In this document: positions 27,124 through 34,938 of the stretch, in pieces | How the letters are laid out: each line of letters opens with the position of its first letter | How positions within the stretch are numbered: position 1 is the stretch's first letter | DNA from: a virus | Direction: 5' to 3' (one strand) | IMG/VR virus record: IMGVR_UViG_3300025098_000077 | Span: 1-48,413 of that record | Length of the DNA stretch: 48,413 bases | Notes under the pieces: generated by a model | Seen by the model: the letters and a program-made list of their open reading frames with translations, nothing else | The model's database searches: none | What the model was told of the DNA's origin: nothing | Position numbers and translations under genes: made by a program

Positions 27124-27519
27124 TTAAGCCAGAGTATAACGAGCGAGTAAGACTGGAGTATCAGTCTCACTGTGCATTCGAGGCAGTTGATTGTCAGGCC
27201 ACAACAACTCAAGTGTAGTTGAATTGATAACTTTATAATCACCAGGAGAGCCAGGTGAAAGCTGGGGCGACAGTGTCAAACCGTCTAGAATTATTATAAG
27301 AGTGTTGATTCTTGCTGAAGAAGGCAGATTGATAGTTTTTAAAAAATCTTGAGCTAAGATTTCATCCTCTAGAGAGAGCTCAGAAAAAGATTGCCATTGA
27401 GGAATCTGATCAGTTAGGTCGTAAGTATAAGTTCTTTGGTTATCGTCATAAACGTTTACCGTATTGACAGTAATTGTAGAGCCGTCTATATTTACTAAGC
27501 CGGGGTACACAACAGTCAT
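27124..27519 (-). CDS. virion-region protein of unknown function (fibre-associated)
   Basis: A 131-residue beta-rich protein (LVNIDGSTITVNTVNVYDD; INTLIIILDGLTLSP; LLARYTLA). The ATG at 27519 is used because AGGAGGT lies 7 bases upstream. It lies immediately before the collagen-like fibre gene and has the same strong ribosome-site style, so it is probably a late structural or fibre-assembly protein. The family is not recognised. Confidence 0.55.
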   Translation of the reverse strand: MTVVYPGLVNIDGSTITVNTVNVYDDNQRTYTYDLTDQIPQWQSFSELSLEDEILAQDFLKTINLPSSARINTLIIILDGLTLSPQLSPGSPGDYKVINSTTLELLWPDNQLPRMHSETDTPVLLARYTLA

Positions 27520-27574
27520 AATTACCTCCTGCAAGTTGCAAAATTGAAGTTATTGTTTTGAATTTAATATAACA

Positions 27575-27943
27575 TTATGACTGATGAGTATACAATGCAT
27601 GAATCTGTTTTGAGACTAAGTCTTCAAAAGCAGTTAACGTTAAATGCAACCCATCTGGGGTTAAATAATAACCTTGCTGAACAGATTGTTCAGACTCTAC
27701 CCTGGACAAAGAAACACCATCTACAAAAAACATGGAGTTTTGTGCATGAGCTGGATCGACTGGAGGCGTCAAAGCTATGGTATTTCCATCTTGGAATAAC
27801 GTTGAATCTATATCATGGTATGAAGGTAGAGATCGTATGATTTCTTCATGAGTGCTTGTTTTGTTAACATTGAGGACATCTATAGATACATTGCTGTCTT
27901 TTATAAAGGTAGAGTGAGAGGAATTTGTAGAATGCGTAGTCAT
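27575..27943 (-). CDS. virion-region protein of unknown function
   Basis: A 122-residue protein with a Ser/Thr/His-rich N-terminus and a C-terminal half reading MFFVDGVSLSRVES, QQGYYLTPDGLHLTLTAFEDL. That half resembles short beta-hairpin phage structural proteins. AAGGATTCTTTATG precedes the start. It begins 11 bases after the stop of the polymerase middle piece and leads the fibre cassette. Confidence 0.5.
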   Translation of the reverse strand: MTTHSTNSSHSTFIKDSNVSIDVLNVNKTSTHEEIIRSLPSYHDIDSTLFQDGNTIALTPPVDPAHAQNSMFFVDGVSLSRVESEQSVQQGYYLTPDGLHLTLTAFEDLVSKQIHALYTHQS

Positions 27944-27954
27944 AAAGAATCCTT

Positions 27955-29562
27955 TTACTTTTTTAATTGTAAGTTTCGTTTATAGATGGTCTCGATTTCA
28001 AGCATTTCGTTATCATTTGTTAAAAATTTATGATCTTCAGTAGCTTTGATTTCAGAGCCATCTTTAAGAGTATATTTAAACACATCTTGAATGCCTCTTT
28101 CGTGCCATTGGGTTACTTGCTGTGAATATTTTGTATCAGTAACTTTGTTGTACGAAGTGATTTCGACTTGCATTTTGTTATCAACGATGTCTTTAATTGT
28201 CAAAACTCCTTGAGAAGTATTGATTTTAGTAGTCGCTGCTAGACAGTAATCAGCAAACCCAACAAGGTTATCCCAAAGTTCATTACTGTACGTTTCGGAC
28301 AAACCGCCAGTATTGATGCAACCACTTATAAATTGAGTTTTATAAACATTCAAAACCTCAACCTTTTTTTTGCCCATTGCACGTCTAATATCATCAGATT
28401 CTTTAGGAGTAAAACCTGCGATTTTGGAACAAATTTCCATCACTTGCTCTTGGTAAACAAGAGTCCAGTAAGAGTTTTTAAGTATTTCTGCAACGGGATC
28501 AGGAAGATCTTCAGGAGCAAAATTGTTGTATTTGTTCAAAATGTACTGTTTGTCAAGGCCAGCTTGAAGCGGTCCTGGTCGATTTAAAGCAGAAATAGCA
28601 GATAAATCTTCTATAGATTTAGGTTTGATTTTTATAATCAATTCCTTGGCCATACCTGAAGTTTCCATTTGAAAAACCCCAGTAAGCAAACCTTTTTCTA
28701 AAGTTAAATAAGTTTCTGTATCAAAATCAGGAATTGCGTATGGGTTTAATTGAATTTCGTGATTGTCATAAATAAGTTTAGTACATTCTTTAACAATAGA
28801 GAGAGTGTCAATGCCTAAGAAATCGAACTTAATAAGCCCAAGTTCTTCACATTCGTCTTTGTCAAACTGAGTTATTCTTTCAGATTTCTTATTTTTCCAA
28901 AGGGGTACAGTGTTTTTTATTGGGTTGTCGGATATAATCAATCCTGCGGCGTGAATACCAAAGTTGGACACCATGCCCTCTATTCTGTCTGCAAAATGTA
29001 AAAACTCAGAAAACTTTTCAGTTTCTTCTAGTTCTGGATGTTGATCTAGAATTTCTTCAAGAGTTGATTCTTTTCCAAATTTAGGTGGAGGAATATAATC
29101 TAAGAGTTCTGAAAGGTGATTCGTATCACCGTCAGTAATTCTATAGAAACTTCTCGCTAAAGATTTAGGTTTAAATGTTCCATGAGTAATAATATTAGCA
29201 ACATTATCTTGACCCCAATAGTCAATACACCAGTCAATTGCAGTCTCACGGTCTAAAGCATCATGGTCTATGTCGATATCTGGGGGGCTGCCTCCGATAG
29301 TGTCTGATCGAGCTTTTTTAAAGTCAAATTCAGACGTTAAGCCGGTAACATAAAGTAAGATACTATTATGAGGATTATGGTTGAAGAAGGTTTCGTTTTT
29401 AGAATAAGCACCGTTAATTAAACAGCTGTTCATTCTTTCCAAATCTTCAATAGAAGACATTTTAATTTCAAATTCTAAATAATCTGGATCGACTTGATTA
29501 TATCTTGTGTCTATTATAAAAGAGTCTATGCTTTGTAATATTTTTTTTCTTTTTTGATCCAT
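27955..29562 (-). CDS. dnaE: DNA polymerase III alpha, middle (catalytic) piece ending in split intein Int-N
   Basis: A 535-residue protein. SPPDIDIDHD (D95, D97) and LIKFDFLG (D247) supply the three catalytic aspartates of C-family polymerases. THGTFKPKSLARS, FGIHAAGLII, GVFQMETSGM, NRPGPLQAG and YQEQVMEI are classic alpha-subunit motifs. The extein ends GFADY439. Cys440 begins a 96-residue DnaE-type Int-N (CLAATTKINTSQG, WHERGIQDVFKY, block B T508-x2-H511) that stops at the gene end. It needs the PHP piece (33583-34938) and the Int-C piece (18474-19718). No Shine-Dalgarno is evident before the ATG. Confidence 0.9.
   Translation of the reverse strand: MDQKRKKILQSIDSFIIDTRYNQVDPDYLEFEIKMSSIEDLERMNSCLINGAYSKNETFFNHNPHNSILLYVTGLTSEFDFKKARSDTIGGSPPDIDIDHDALDRETAIDWCIDYWGQDNVANIITHGTFKPKSLARSFYRITDGDTNHLSELLDYIPPPKFGKESTLEEILDQHPELEETEKFSEFLHFADRIEGMVSNFGIHAAGLIISDNPIKNTVPLWKNKKSERITQFDKDECEELGLIKFDFLGIDTLSIVKECTKLIYDNHEIQLNPYAIPDFDTETYLTLEKGLLTGVFQMETSGMAKELIIKIKPKSIEDLSAISALNRPGPLQAGLDKQYILNKYNNFAPEDLPDPVAEILKNSYWTLVYQEQVMEICSKIAGFTPKESDDIRRAMGKKKVEVLNVYKTQFISGCINTGGLSETYSNELWDNLVGFADYCLAATTKINTSQGVLTIKDIVDNKMQVEITSYNKVTDTKYSQQVTQWHERGIQDVFKYTLKDGSEIKATEDHKFLTNDNEMLEIETIYKRNLQLKK
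27958..28245 (-). other. split DnaE intein, N-terminal half (Int-N)
   Basis: Codons 440-535 of the polymerase middle piece. Cys1, the WHxRG-x-Q-x-VF-x-Y segment and the block B ATEDHKFL agree with cyanobacterial split DnaE Int-N halves (about 100 residues). The insertion point after GFADY is the canonical DnaE site. No homing-endonuclease domain is present. Confidence 0.9.
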
Positions 29563-29633
29563 ATGTAAGGAGCCCTAATGTTTAGAAGGTGGATGTTACC
29601 TACTGTACGTAGATGTAAAAATGGTTGTTAGGG

Positions 29634-32168
29634 TTATTTTAAGAACCCATATTTATATACGCCAGGTTGGAGCTGGTTTGCTAAACGTGAATGCTTGAGA
29701 CGTATCAGTTCCCATTTGGCCTTTAGAGCAGGGCTTGTGTACCAGAGTTTTTTATGCTGATAAACGCCTGCGTCCCAAGCTTCTAGATGAAGCTTTATGG
29801 AAGTGCCTTTTTCATTTACGTGGGTGGTTTGTTTTCTTAAAGGTAGGCTTTCTAAAAAAAGATCGTTAAGGTTTTGAAGTATTTCTAAAGCCAAAGGTGA
29901 GAGATTTAAATCAGGAAGTATAGAAGAAAAATAGGGGTCGCCATTTTTACGCCATTGAGGCGTGATGTCTACTCCGTCTTTCGTTTGAAGGACAAAAGGT
30001 ATTGAGTTTCTTTTTGCGTCTCTATAAAGGCTTCTTGTTTCACGATTAGTTCCATAAAGATCAAGAGCTTCTTTACGAGTCAACCAAAAGAAATGGTTGT
30101 GGATGTTATGAGCTTTACCTTTATACTCAACATCTCTCATGGAGGTCATGTTGTTAGAAGTATGAAGTAAAGCATAAACGTGGCAGTCGTCTACCCACTG
30201 CTCGTAGCCTTCTTTTTCAACCTGAGGTGCTAGATATTCGTCTTTTTGGTTTGTCCAACTACTCTTTACGAGTTTTCGTGTTGAAAAAAGTGCGATAGTT
30301 CTACGCCAAGTTTCGCCTATTGTAAGATCAAAATTGCATCTGCCTTTATCTGTAGGTTTCCCACTTAATAGAGCTACGCCTGTAGTGGAATCTACAAAGT
30401 TATTTCCTTTGTTACACATGATCCCTAGACTATTAAGAATCATACCTTTATCATTCCCTAGCACTTCTTTTGTTTTTAGTCCGCTAGAAAATTTAGGTGT
30501 ATCAATAACTGATGGCTTCGAAGAAAGAGCAGACACCCAAACAGAGGCCTCTCTGCCCTTTGCCGAGTATAAGTTTTTTTCTCCAAGAGAAATAACGCTT
30601 TCTTCTATCGTATCTTTCAGAGTGAAGGGAAGGTCTTGGTTAGCTTCAGTAACACCCTCATTCCAGATAGTAAAGGTTATACCCCACCTATCACTGACAT
30701 CTGCAAAATGAGAGGCTTGAAACATAAAGCCTGAATAATAAGAATAACGATCGTACCAAAAAGTTCGAAATTTAAAGAAAGAAGCTGAAGTTATAAAATT
30801 GGGATTGCAAAATACTCCTATGGTTTTTTTCTTGAACCCATAATGTGAAGCTAGTTGCTCACACTGGTAAAGAAACTGAGTGTATAGTTGTCGATTCGCC
30901 CTACCTAATTTGGGCATGGTGTTATTGACAAGGGTTTTTGATGCTACACCTTTTCGGGTTTCACCTTTTGCTCCTGCAATACCGTCTTCTGCATAGGGAG
31001 GGTTGATCAGAAATACCAACCTTTTTCCATTTTTTGCACCCTCTTTTAAGAGTTTCTTCACTGAAAGTGGAAGCACATTGTCAGTTCCGTCAAAGAATGG
31101 ACTGTGTGATTCAGGATTTAGAAAGTCGTACTGAAAGATTTGTGCTCCTTCATTATAATCTTCTCTTTTGATAACTTGAATGTCCGTTAGCTCTGCTGTA
31201 GAAAGAATAAGGTTTGCAAATTGATAGTCGCGGGTTAAATTGCCAGTGCCTGCGCAACAGTCCCAAACGATACAATCGTCACGCCATGTTTCGCCAAGTA
31301 CTTCATCTATTTGAGAGTTAGCTTCATCTACCCATAAAGTCGGTGTATAAAAGACGCCTTGACGACGACGGGTGTCGTCTTCAATAATCCTGTCTCTCAT
31401 TGAAACAAGTTCGTCAATTTCAATAGCAGGCAAACCTCTTTGAACTTTATCAAAAAAACCATTTGTTGCCGATAGAGATATTTGATATTCTTTAGAGTCT
31501 ATTACTAATATGTTTTTTTTAGTTGGGTGCAAGTAAGCACAATTGTCGTCTGTTTCAGAATAACAGATACAATTATAAAAGATGTGCGCCCTTTCAACAG
31601 AAGAGTATTTATCTTTAGGGAAGATATGGTCAACCCAGTATTGATACATTTGAGAAAGATTTTCTTTTGAGGGTTTAGTTTTTGTAACTGTGTCTTGAGA
31701 AAGATTTTCGCAATGTAGTTTTAGTTCTAATCCTGTAAGTTCAGAAGTTTTGTAAAGAAAAACATCTAACTCGATTTTAAGCTCAGGATCTGGGTTACTA
31801 GGAGGTCTTGACCAATCAACTTCAGAATCTAAATAGAACTCGATAGAATTGAAAGGTATCACAAAAGAGTAAGCATCGTCACCAACGAGAATAAAGTTGG
31901 GCAAAGATTTGCCTTCTTCTTTAAGTCGATTGTAATAATACAACACTTGAGCTAAAACAATAGAACGGTTTTTTACATCTGTTAAATCTTTATTAAATTT
32001 AGCTTCTAGTAAAAGTGAGATAGTATTATTTGGACCTTGCCATTCAATAATACCGTCGGTTTGCCAACCCTTACCTTTTGCAGTAATAAAGTTAGCTGCT
32101 GTTTGTTTTTGTAAAATGTTGCGAAAAAAAACTTCAACGTCTTTTTCTGCATTAAATAAATGGGTCAT
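29634..32168 (-). CDS. nuclease-methyltransferase fusion (type IIG-like, N6-adenine family)
   Basis: About 844 residues from the ATG at 32168. The N-terminal ~110 residues look like a PD-(D/E)XK nuclease: WQTDGIIEW (D38), SLLLEAKF (E55-x-K57) and AQVLYYY (Q74-x3-Y78). The middle is an Eco57I/HsdM-type methyltransferase with GVFYTP before motif I VWDCCAGTGNL (303-311) and motif IV INPPY (388-392). The C-terminal ~250 residues are probably the target-recognition part. It may methylate phage DNA and possibly cut unmodified DNA. The gene lies between two polymerase pieces. A longer frame to 32210 is rejected because the domain starts at MTHLFNAEKD. Confidence 0.75.
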   Translation of the reverse strand: MTHLFNAEKDVEVFFRNILQKQTAANFITAKGKGWQTDGIIEWQGPNNTISLLLEAKFNKDLTDVKNRSIVLAQVLYYYNRLKEEGKSLPNFILVGDDAYSFVIPFNSIEFYLDSEVDWSRPPSNPDPELKIELDVFLYKTSELTGLELKLHCENLSQDTVTKTKPSKENLSQMYQYWVDHIFPKDKYSSVERAHIFYNCICYSETDDNCAYLHPTKKNILVIDSKEYQISLSATNGFFDKVQRGLPAIEIDELVSMRDRIIEDDTRRRQGVFYTPTLWVDEANSQIDEVLGETWRDDCIVWDCCAGTGNLTRDYQFANLILSTAELTDIQVIKREDYNEGAQIFQYDFLNPESHSPFFDGTDNVLPLSVKKLLKEGAKNGKRLVFLINPPYAEDGIAGAKGETRKGVASKTLVNNTMPKLGRANRQLYTQFLYQCEQLASHYGFKKKTIGVFCNPNFITSASFFKFRTFWYDRYSYYSGFMFQASHFADVSDRWGITFTIWNEGVTEANQDLPFTLKDTIEESVISLGEKNLYSAKGREASVWVSALSSKPSVIDTPKFSSGLKTKEVLGNDKGMILNSLGIMCNKGNNFVDSTTGVALLSGKPTDKGRCNFDLTIGETWRRTIALFSTRKLVKSSWTNQKDEYLAPQVEKEGYEQWVDDCHVYALLHTSNNMTSMRDVEYKGKAHNIHNHFFWLTRKEALDLYGTNRETRSLYRDAKRNSIPFVLQTKDGVDITPQWRKNGDPYFSSILPDLNLSPLALEILQNLNDLFLESLPLRKQTTHVNEKGTSIKLHLEAWDAGVYQHKKLWYTSPALKAKWELIRLKHSRLANQLQPGVYKYGFLK

Positions 32169-32248
32169 TTTTTGTCTTATGTATAAATATAAAAGAAGGG
32201 TTGGTAGCAAAAGTCTTAAATTGCAAAATTTATATTTTCATTACAAGT

Positions 32249-32644
32249 TCATTTGCAAAGAATAGAATCTTCTGATGCGATCTTATTGATAAGGCTATCT
32301 TGCCTTAAAGGTATTAGAGGGTTTGTTTCTCGACCCCAAATCCAGAAACCAAAATGATCAGTAATTAAAGCATCTTGAAGAATTAATTTTTTGGCAAAAA
32401 AATCAGAAACAACATAAAAAGCAAGAGGCTTTCTCAAAGAAGGGTAATCGGTGTAGGGAGAATAATTCTCATAAGAGGGAAGCGCCGTAGACTCTTGAGT
32501 GCGAGGTTTTAAATATAGTTCAGAAAACCAAAGAATATCTTCAGGAATTTTACTCTTGCAAGCGTTTGTGTAGATTCTATAAACCATGTAAGTTATACAA
32601 GATTTTATATTTGACTTTATAAAGGACTCATTGAGGGAGGTCAT
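32249..32644 (-). CDS. small protein of FGFWIWGRET family, copy 1
   Basis: A 131-residue protein from the ATG at 32644, which overlaps the upstream TGA as ATGA. The C-terminal half (AFYVVSDFFAKKL, HFGFWIWGRET) matches that of the next gene (FEFWIVSDYFANKL, HWGFWIWGRET), so the two arose by tandem duplication. Function unknown. The aromatic, strongly conserved core suggests a folded domain rather than a linker. Confidence 0.6.
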   Translation of the reverse strand: MTSLNESFIKSNIKSCITYMVYRIYTNACKSKIPEDILWFSELYLKPRTQESTALPSYENYSPYTDYPSLRKPLAFYVVSDFFAKKLILQDALITDHFGFWIWGRETNPLIPLRQDSLINKIASEDSILCK

Positions 32645-33054
32645 TGAGGATTGTTGTAACTTTCCCATATTTTTTGAAAAACATAGTCTATTAATATGGA
32701 TTGGCCAGTAGTTTCTCTACCCCAAATCCAAAAGCCCCAGTGGTTTGTAACCAAGTGGCCATTGTCTTTGAGTTTGTTAGCAAAATAATCGCTAACAATC
32801 CAAAATTCAAAAGGTTCTCTTACTTTGGGGTCTGGTTCGGGAGGGCAATAGTTTGTACCTTCGTAATCTTCGTCTACTTTCCAAATGTCGAAATCTTCCT
32901 CATATTGACAGAATAAGTCTTCATACCATTGTTGAGAAGTGAGGTCCCAATCTCTTTGACCCTTTTCTAAAAGCTCTTTAATTAAAAGATTAGCTCTAGC
33001 ATGAACATGCTTTTCTAAAAAGTTCTGCGCTTCTGCGCTCTGGTCATTAAGCAT
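32641..33054 (-). CDS. small protein of FGFWIWGRET family, copy 2
   Basis: A 137-residue protein whose N-terminal half is helical and acidic (WYEDLFCQYEEDFDIWKVDED) and whose C-terminal half carries the shared VSDYFANKL and WGFWIWGRET motifs. It is followed by its paralogue with an ATGA overlap and overlaps the upstream gene by 8 bases. Not assigned to any known family. Confidence 0.6.
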   Translation of the reverse strand: MLNDQSAEAQNFLEKHVHARANLLIKELLEKGQRDWDLTSQQWYEDLFCQYEEDFDIWKVDEDYEGTNYCPPEPDPKVREPFEFWIVSDYFANKLKDNGHLVTNHWGFWIWGRETTGQSILIDYVFQKIWESYNNPQ

Positions 33055-33298
33055 CAGTTACCTTTACAAGAGTGTCTGCGTAAAATATTGACAGATTGAC
33101 GTGTCTGCTAACTAAGGCAGAAATAAAAGCGCCACCTTTTTTTGTGTAATTGTACAAGATCTTTTGACCACGAGTATCAGTGTGGCCTATTACCTTTTTG
33201 CCAGAATAAAGGTAGCGGCCATCGGTAGAAAAAGATCCAGAGGTAGAATTAGCGGAAGAGTTGGAGTGCCAAAACTTAGGCACTAAGTGCTCCTTCAT
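33047..33298 (-). CDS. small protein of unknown function
   Basis: An 83-residue basic protein from the ATG at 33298, overlapping the upstream TGA as ATGA. The sequence begins MKEHLVPKFWHSN and has a Ser/Gly/Tyr-rich middle (YLYSGKKVIGHTDTRGQK). No motif is recognised. A longer reading to 33313 lacks an ATG-type start context. Confidence 0.5.
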   Translation of the reverse strand: MKEHLVPKFWHSNSSANSTSGSFSTDGRYLYSGKKVIGHTDTRGQKILYNYTKKGGAFISALVSRHVNLSIFYADTLVKVTDA

Positions 33299-33570
33299 TT
33301 TGCAGTTTTCCAAGCATCAACATTTACGAATTGAGCTTGAACAATTTTTACATCTTTAGGAAGGTGGGAGCCATTTTGTAAAAGCTCAAGCCTAATTCTT
33401 CTTGCAGATTTTCTAGTTGTGTAAAAAGAAATGTTTTTGTAATTGATTACAAGGCCCGTATTCTTGTTCATTACTGCATAAAGATTGATCATTGTAGTAT
33501 TGCCAGAATTGCGAATCTTAGTCGCAATTTCTTGAATGTATTTTTCTTCTTTATTGAATTGTGTTTTCAT
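33295..33570 (-). CDS. small basic protein of unknown function
   Basis: A 91-residue, Lys/Arg-rich alpha/beta protein (KYIQEIATKIRNSG, TTRKSARRIRLELLQNG). The first gene after the polymerase PHP piece, 12 bases downstream of it. Charge suggests nucleic-acid or nucleoprotein contact, but no known domain is seen. Confidence 0.5.
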   Translation of the reverse strand: MKTQFNKEEKYIQEIATKIRNSGNTTMINLYAVMNKNTGLVINYKNISFYTTRKSARRIRLELLQNGSHLPKDVKIVQAQFVNVDAWKTAK

Positions 33571-33582
33571 TGTGAATCTCTT

Positions 33583-34938
33583 TCAAAAAGGTTTGTCGCT
33601 ATTGTCTGCAAGAGCAGCCATGTGTTTGTTAAAAATGAGCGGTGTGGCACCGCGACCTTCGTTTAAAAATCTTTCAAAAATTAAACCGTACTTAATAGGG
33701 TCAACTTCTGTAATGCCCAAAGCATAAGCTATGAGAGAGCCTGCGGCAGAGCCGCGACCAGGTCCGTGAAGAACGCCTCTTTCTTTTGCACCCTTCATGA
33801 ATTGAGAAACAATTAATAAGTAATCTGCAAAACCCATTTTTTTGATAACACTCAACTCATAGGTAAGTCTTTGCTGGTAAATCTCAGGAGGCATTTCTTT
33901 GAAACGGTCAAATAACCCATGTTGACTTTCTAAAGCAAGAAAATCAATATCAGTAAAACCTTCTGGAAGGTCTTTGTATTTAGGGTAACGGTTCATGCGA
34001 TCCATAAAATAGGAATCGCTATCTATCATGTCTGCTAAAGTTTTAGTATTACTAATAACATCATAAGGCATATTTTGATTTTTTGCTTCGTTCCACATCC
34101 AGTCATGACTCGCCATATGGACGTTAATTTCGCCAAAAGTGAATCTTTTAGGATTGGATAAAGTAGTTTTTGTCTGCATACATAGAGCTGCTTCGTGATG
34201 CATCTTGTCATGCTCATAAGCGTAATGACAATCATTTGTAACGATCATTGGGAAGTCGTTGTCTAGAGCAATCCTTTGCAAGACCTTATTGACTTCTTGT
34301 TGCTCATGGTCTCTATGAAGTTGCAACTCTATGATAAATTTATCTTTAAAGATGGCTTTGTGATGGTGTATTAGTTTTTCAGCAGCTGTAATTTCATTAT
34401 TTAATATCAGTTGACTAGCTCTGCTTCCGAGACAAGTAGTGGTAGCAATAATTCCTTCAGAATGATCTGCTAGCAAAGCGTCATCAATCCTAGGTTTCCT
34501 ATAGAAACCGCTAGTGTATGAATCTGAAGAAAGTTTCATCAAGTTGTGCAACCCAACATTGTTTTCAGCAATAAGGATTAAATGATAATAACTTTTTCCA
34601 AGTTCATCTGGTTCTTTTAACGTTCTGTCATTAACTGCATAATAAGCTTCCATACCAATAATAGGTTTTATGTTTGCTTTGTTACACTCTTTAAAAAACT
34701 TGTAACATCCTGAAATGTTGCCATGATCAGTCATAGCAACAGCAGGTTGATTCATATTTTTAACAAAGTGAGGAAGTCTTTTAATTTTATTAATACCATC
34801 TAGCAAAGAATACTCTGTATGTACGTGCAAGTGTACATATGGGTTTTCGTTTGCTGGTGCTTCTTTCATCTCAAGATTAACTGCAGGAGCTGAAGCTCTA
34901 TGGTTGCTCTTGCGGTTGTGGTTCTGGTTGTTGCACAT
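33583..34938 (-). CDS. dnaE: DNA polymerase III alpha, N-terminal piece (PHP domain plus start of palm)
   Basis: A 451-residue protein. The PHP domain shows HLHVHTEYSLLDG (36-48), AMTDHGN, GMEAYY, TTTCLG, LHRDHEQQE and TNDCHY, so the metal-binding residues of an active PHP phosphoesterase appear intact; it may proofread. It continues into the polymerase core with GFADYLLIVSQF and GPGRGSAAG (392-400), then GLIFERFLN and stops at DNSDKPF. The segment after FLN (GRGATPLIFNK) lacks the catalytic aspartates, which are on the middle piece. No intein is visible. The start is uncertain: an in-frame ATG at 34869 would avoid the 41-base overlap with recA. Confidence 0.9.
   Translation of the reverse strand: MCNNQNHNRKSNHRASAPAVNLEMKEAPANENPYVHLHVHTEYSLLDGINKIKRLPHFVKNMNQPAVAMTDHGNISGCYKFFKECNKANIKPIIGMEAYYAVNDRTLKEPDELGKSYYHLILIAENNVGLHNLMKLSSDSYTSGFYRKPRIDDALLADHSEGIIATTTCLGSRASQLILNNEITAAEKLIHHHKAIFKDKFIIELQLHRDHEQQEVNKVLQRIALDNDFPMIVTNDCHYAYEHDKMHHEAALCMQTKTTLSNPKRFTFGEINVHMASHDWMWNEAKNQNMPYDVISNTKTLADMIDSDSYFMDRMNRYPKYKDLPEGFTDIDFLALESQHGLFDRFKEMPPEIYQQRLTYELSVIKKMGFADYLLIVSQFMKGAKERGVLHGPGRGSAAGSLIAYALGITEVDPIKYGLIFERFLNEGRGATPLIFNKHMAALADNSDKPF

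Noticed and set aside
33583-33700. A split intein at the PHP-piece/middle-piece junction of the polymerase
   Set aside because: No Cys/Ser start with blocks A/B and no block F/G with terminal Asn is present at either end. The PHP piece simply stops after DNSDKPF.
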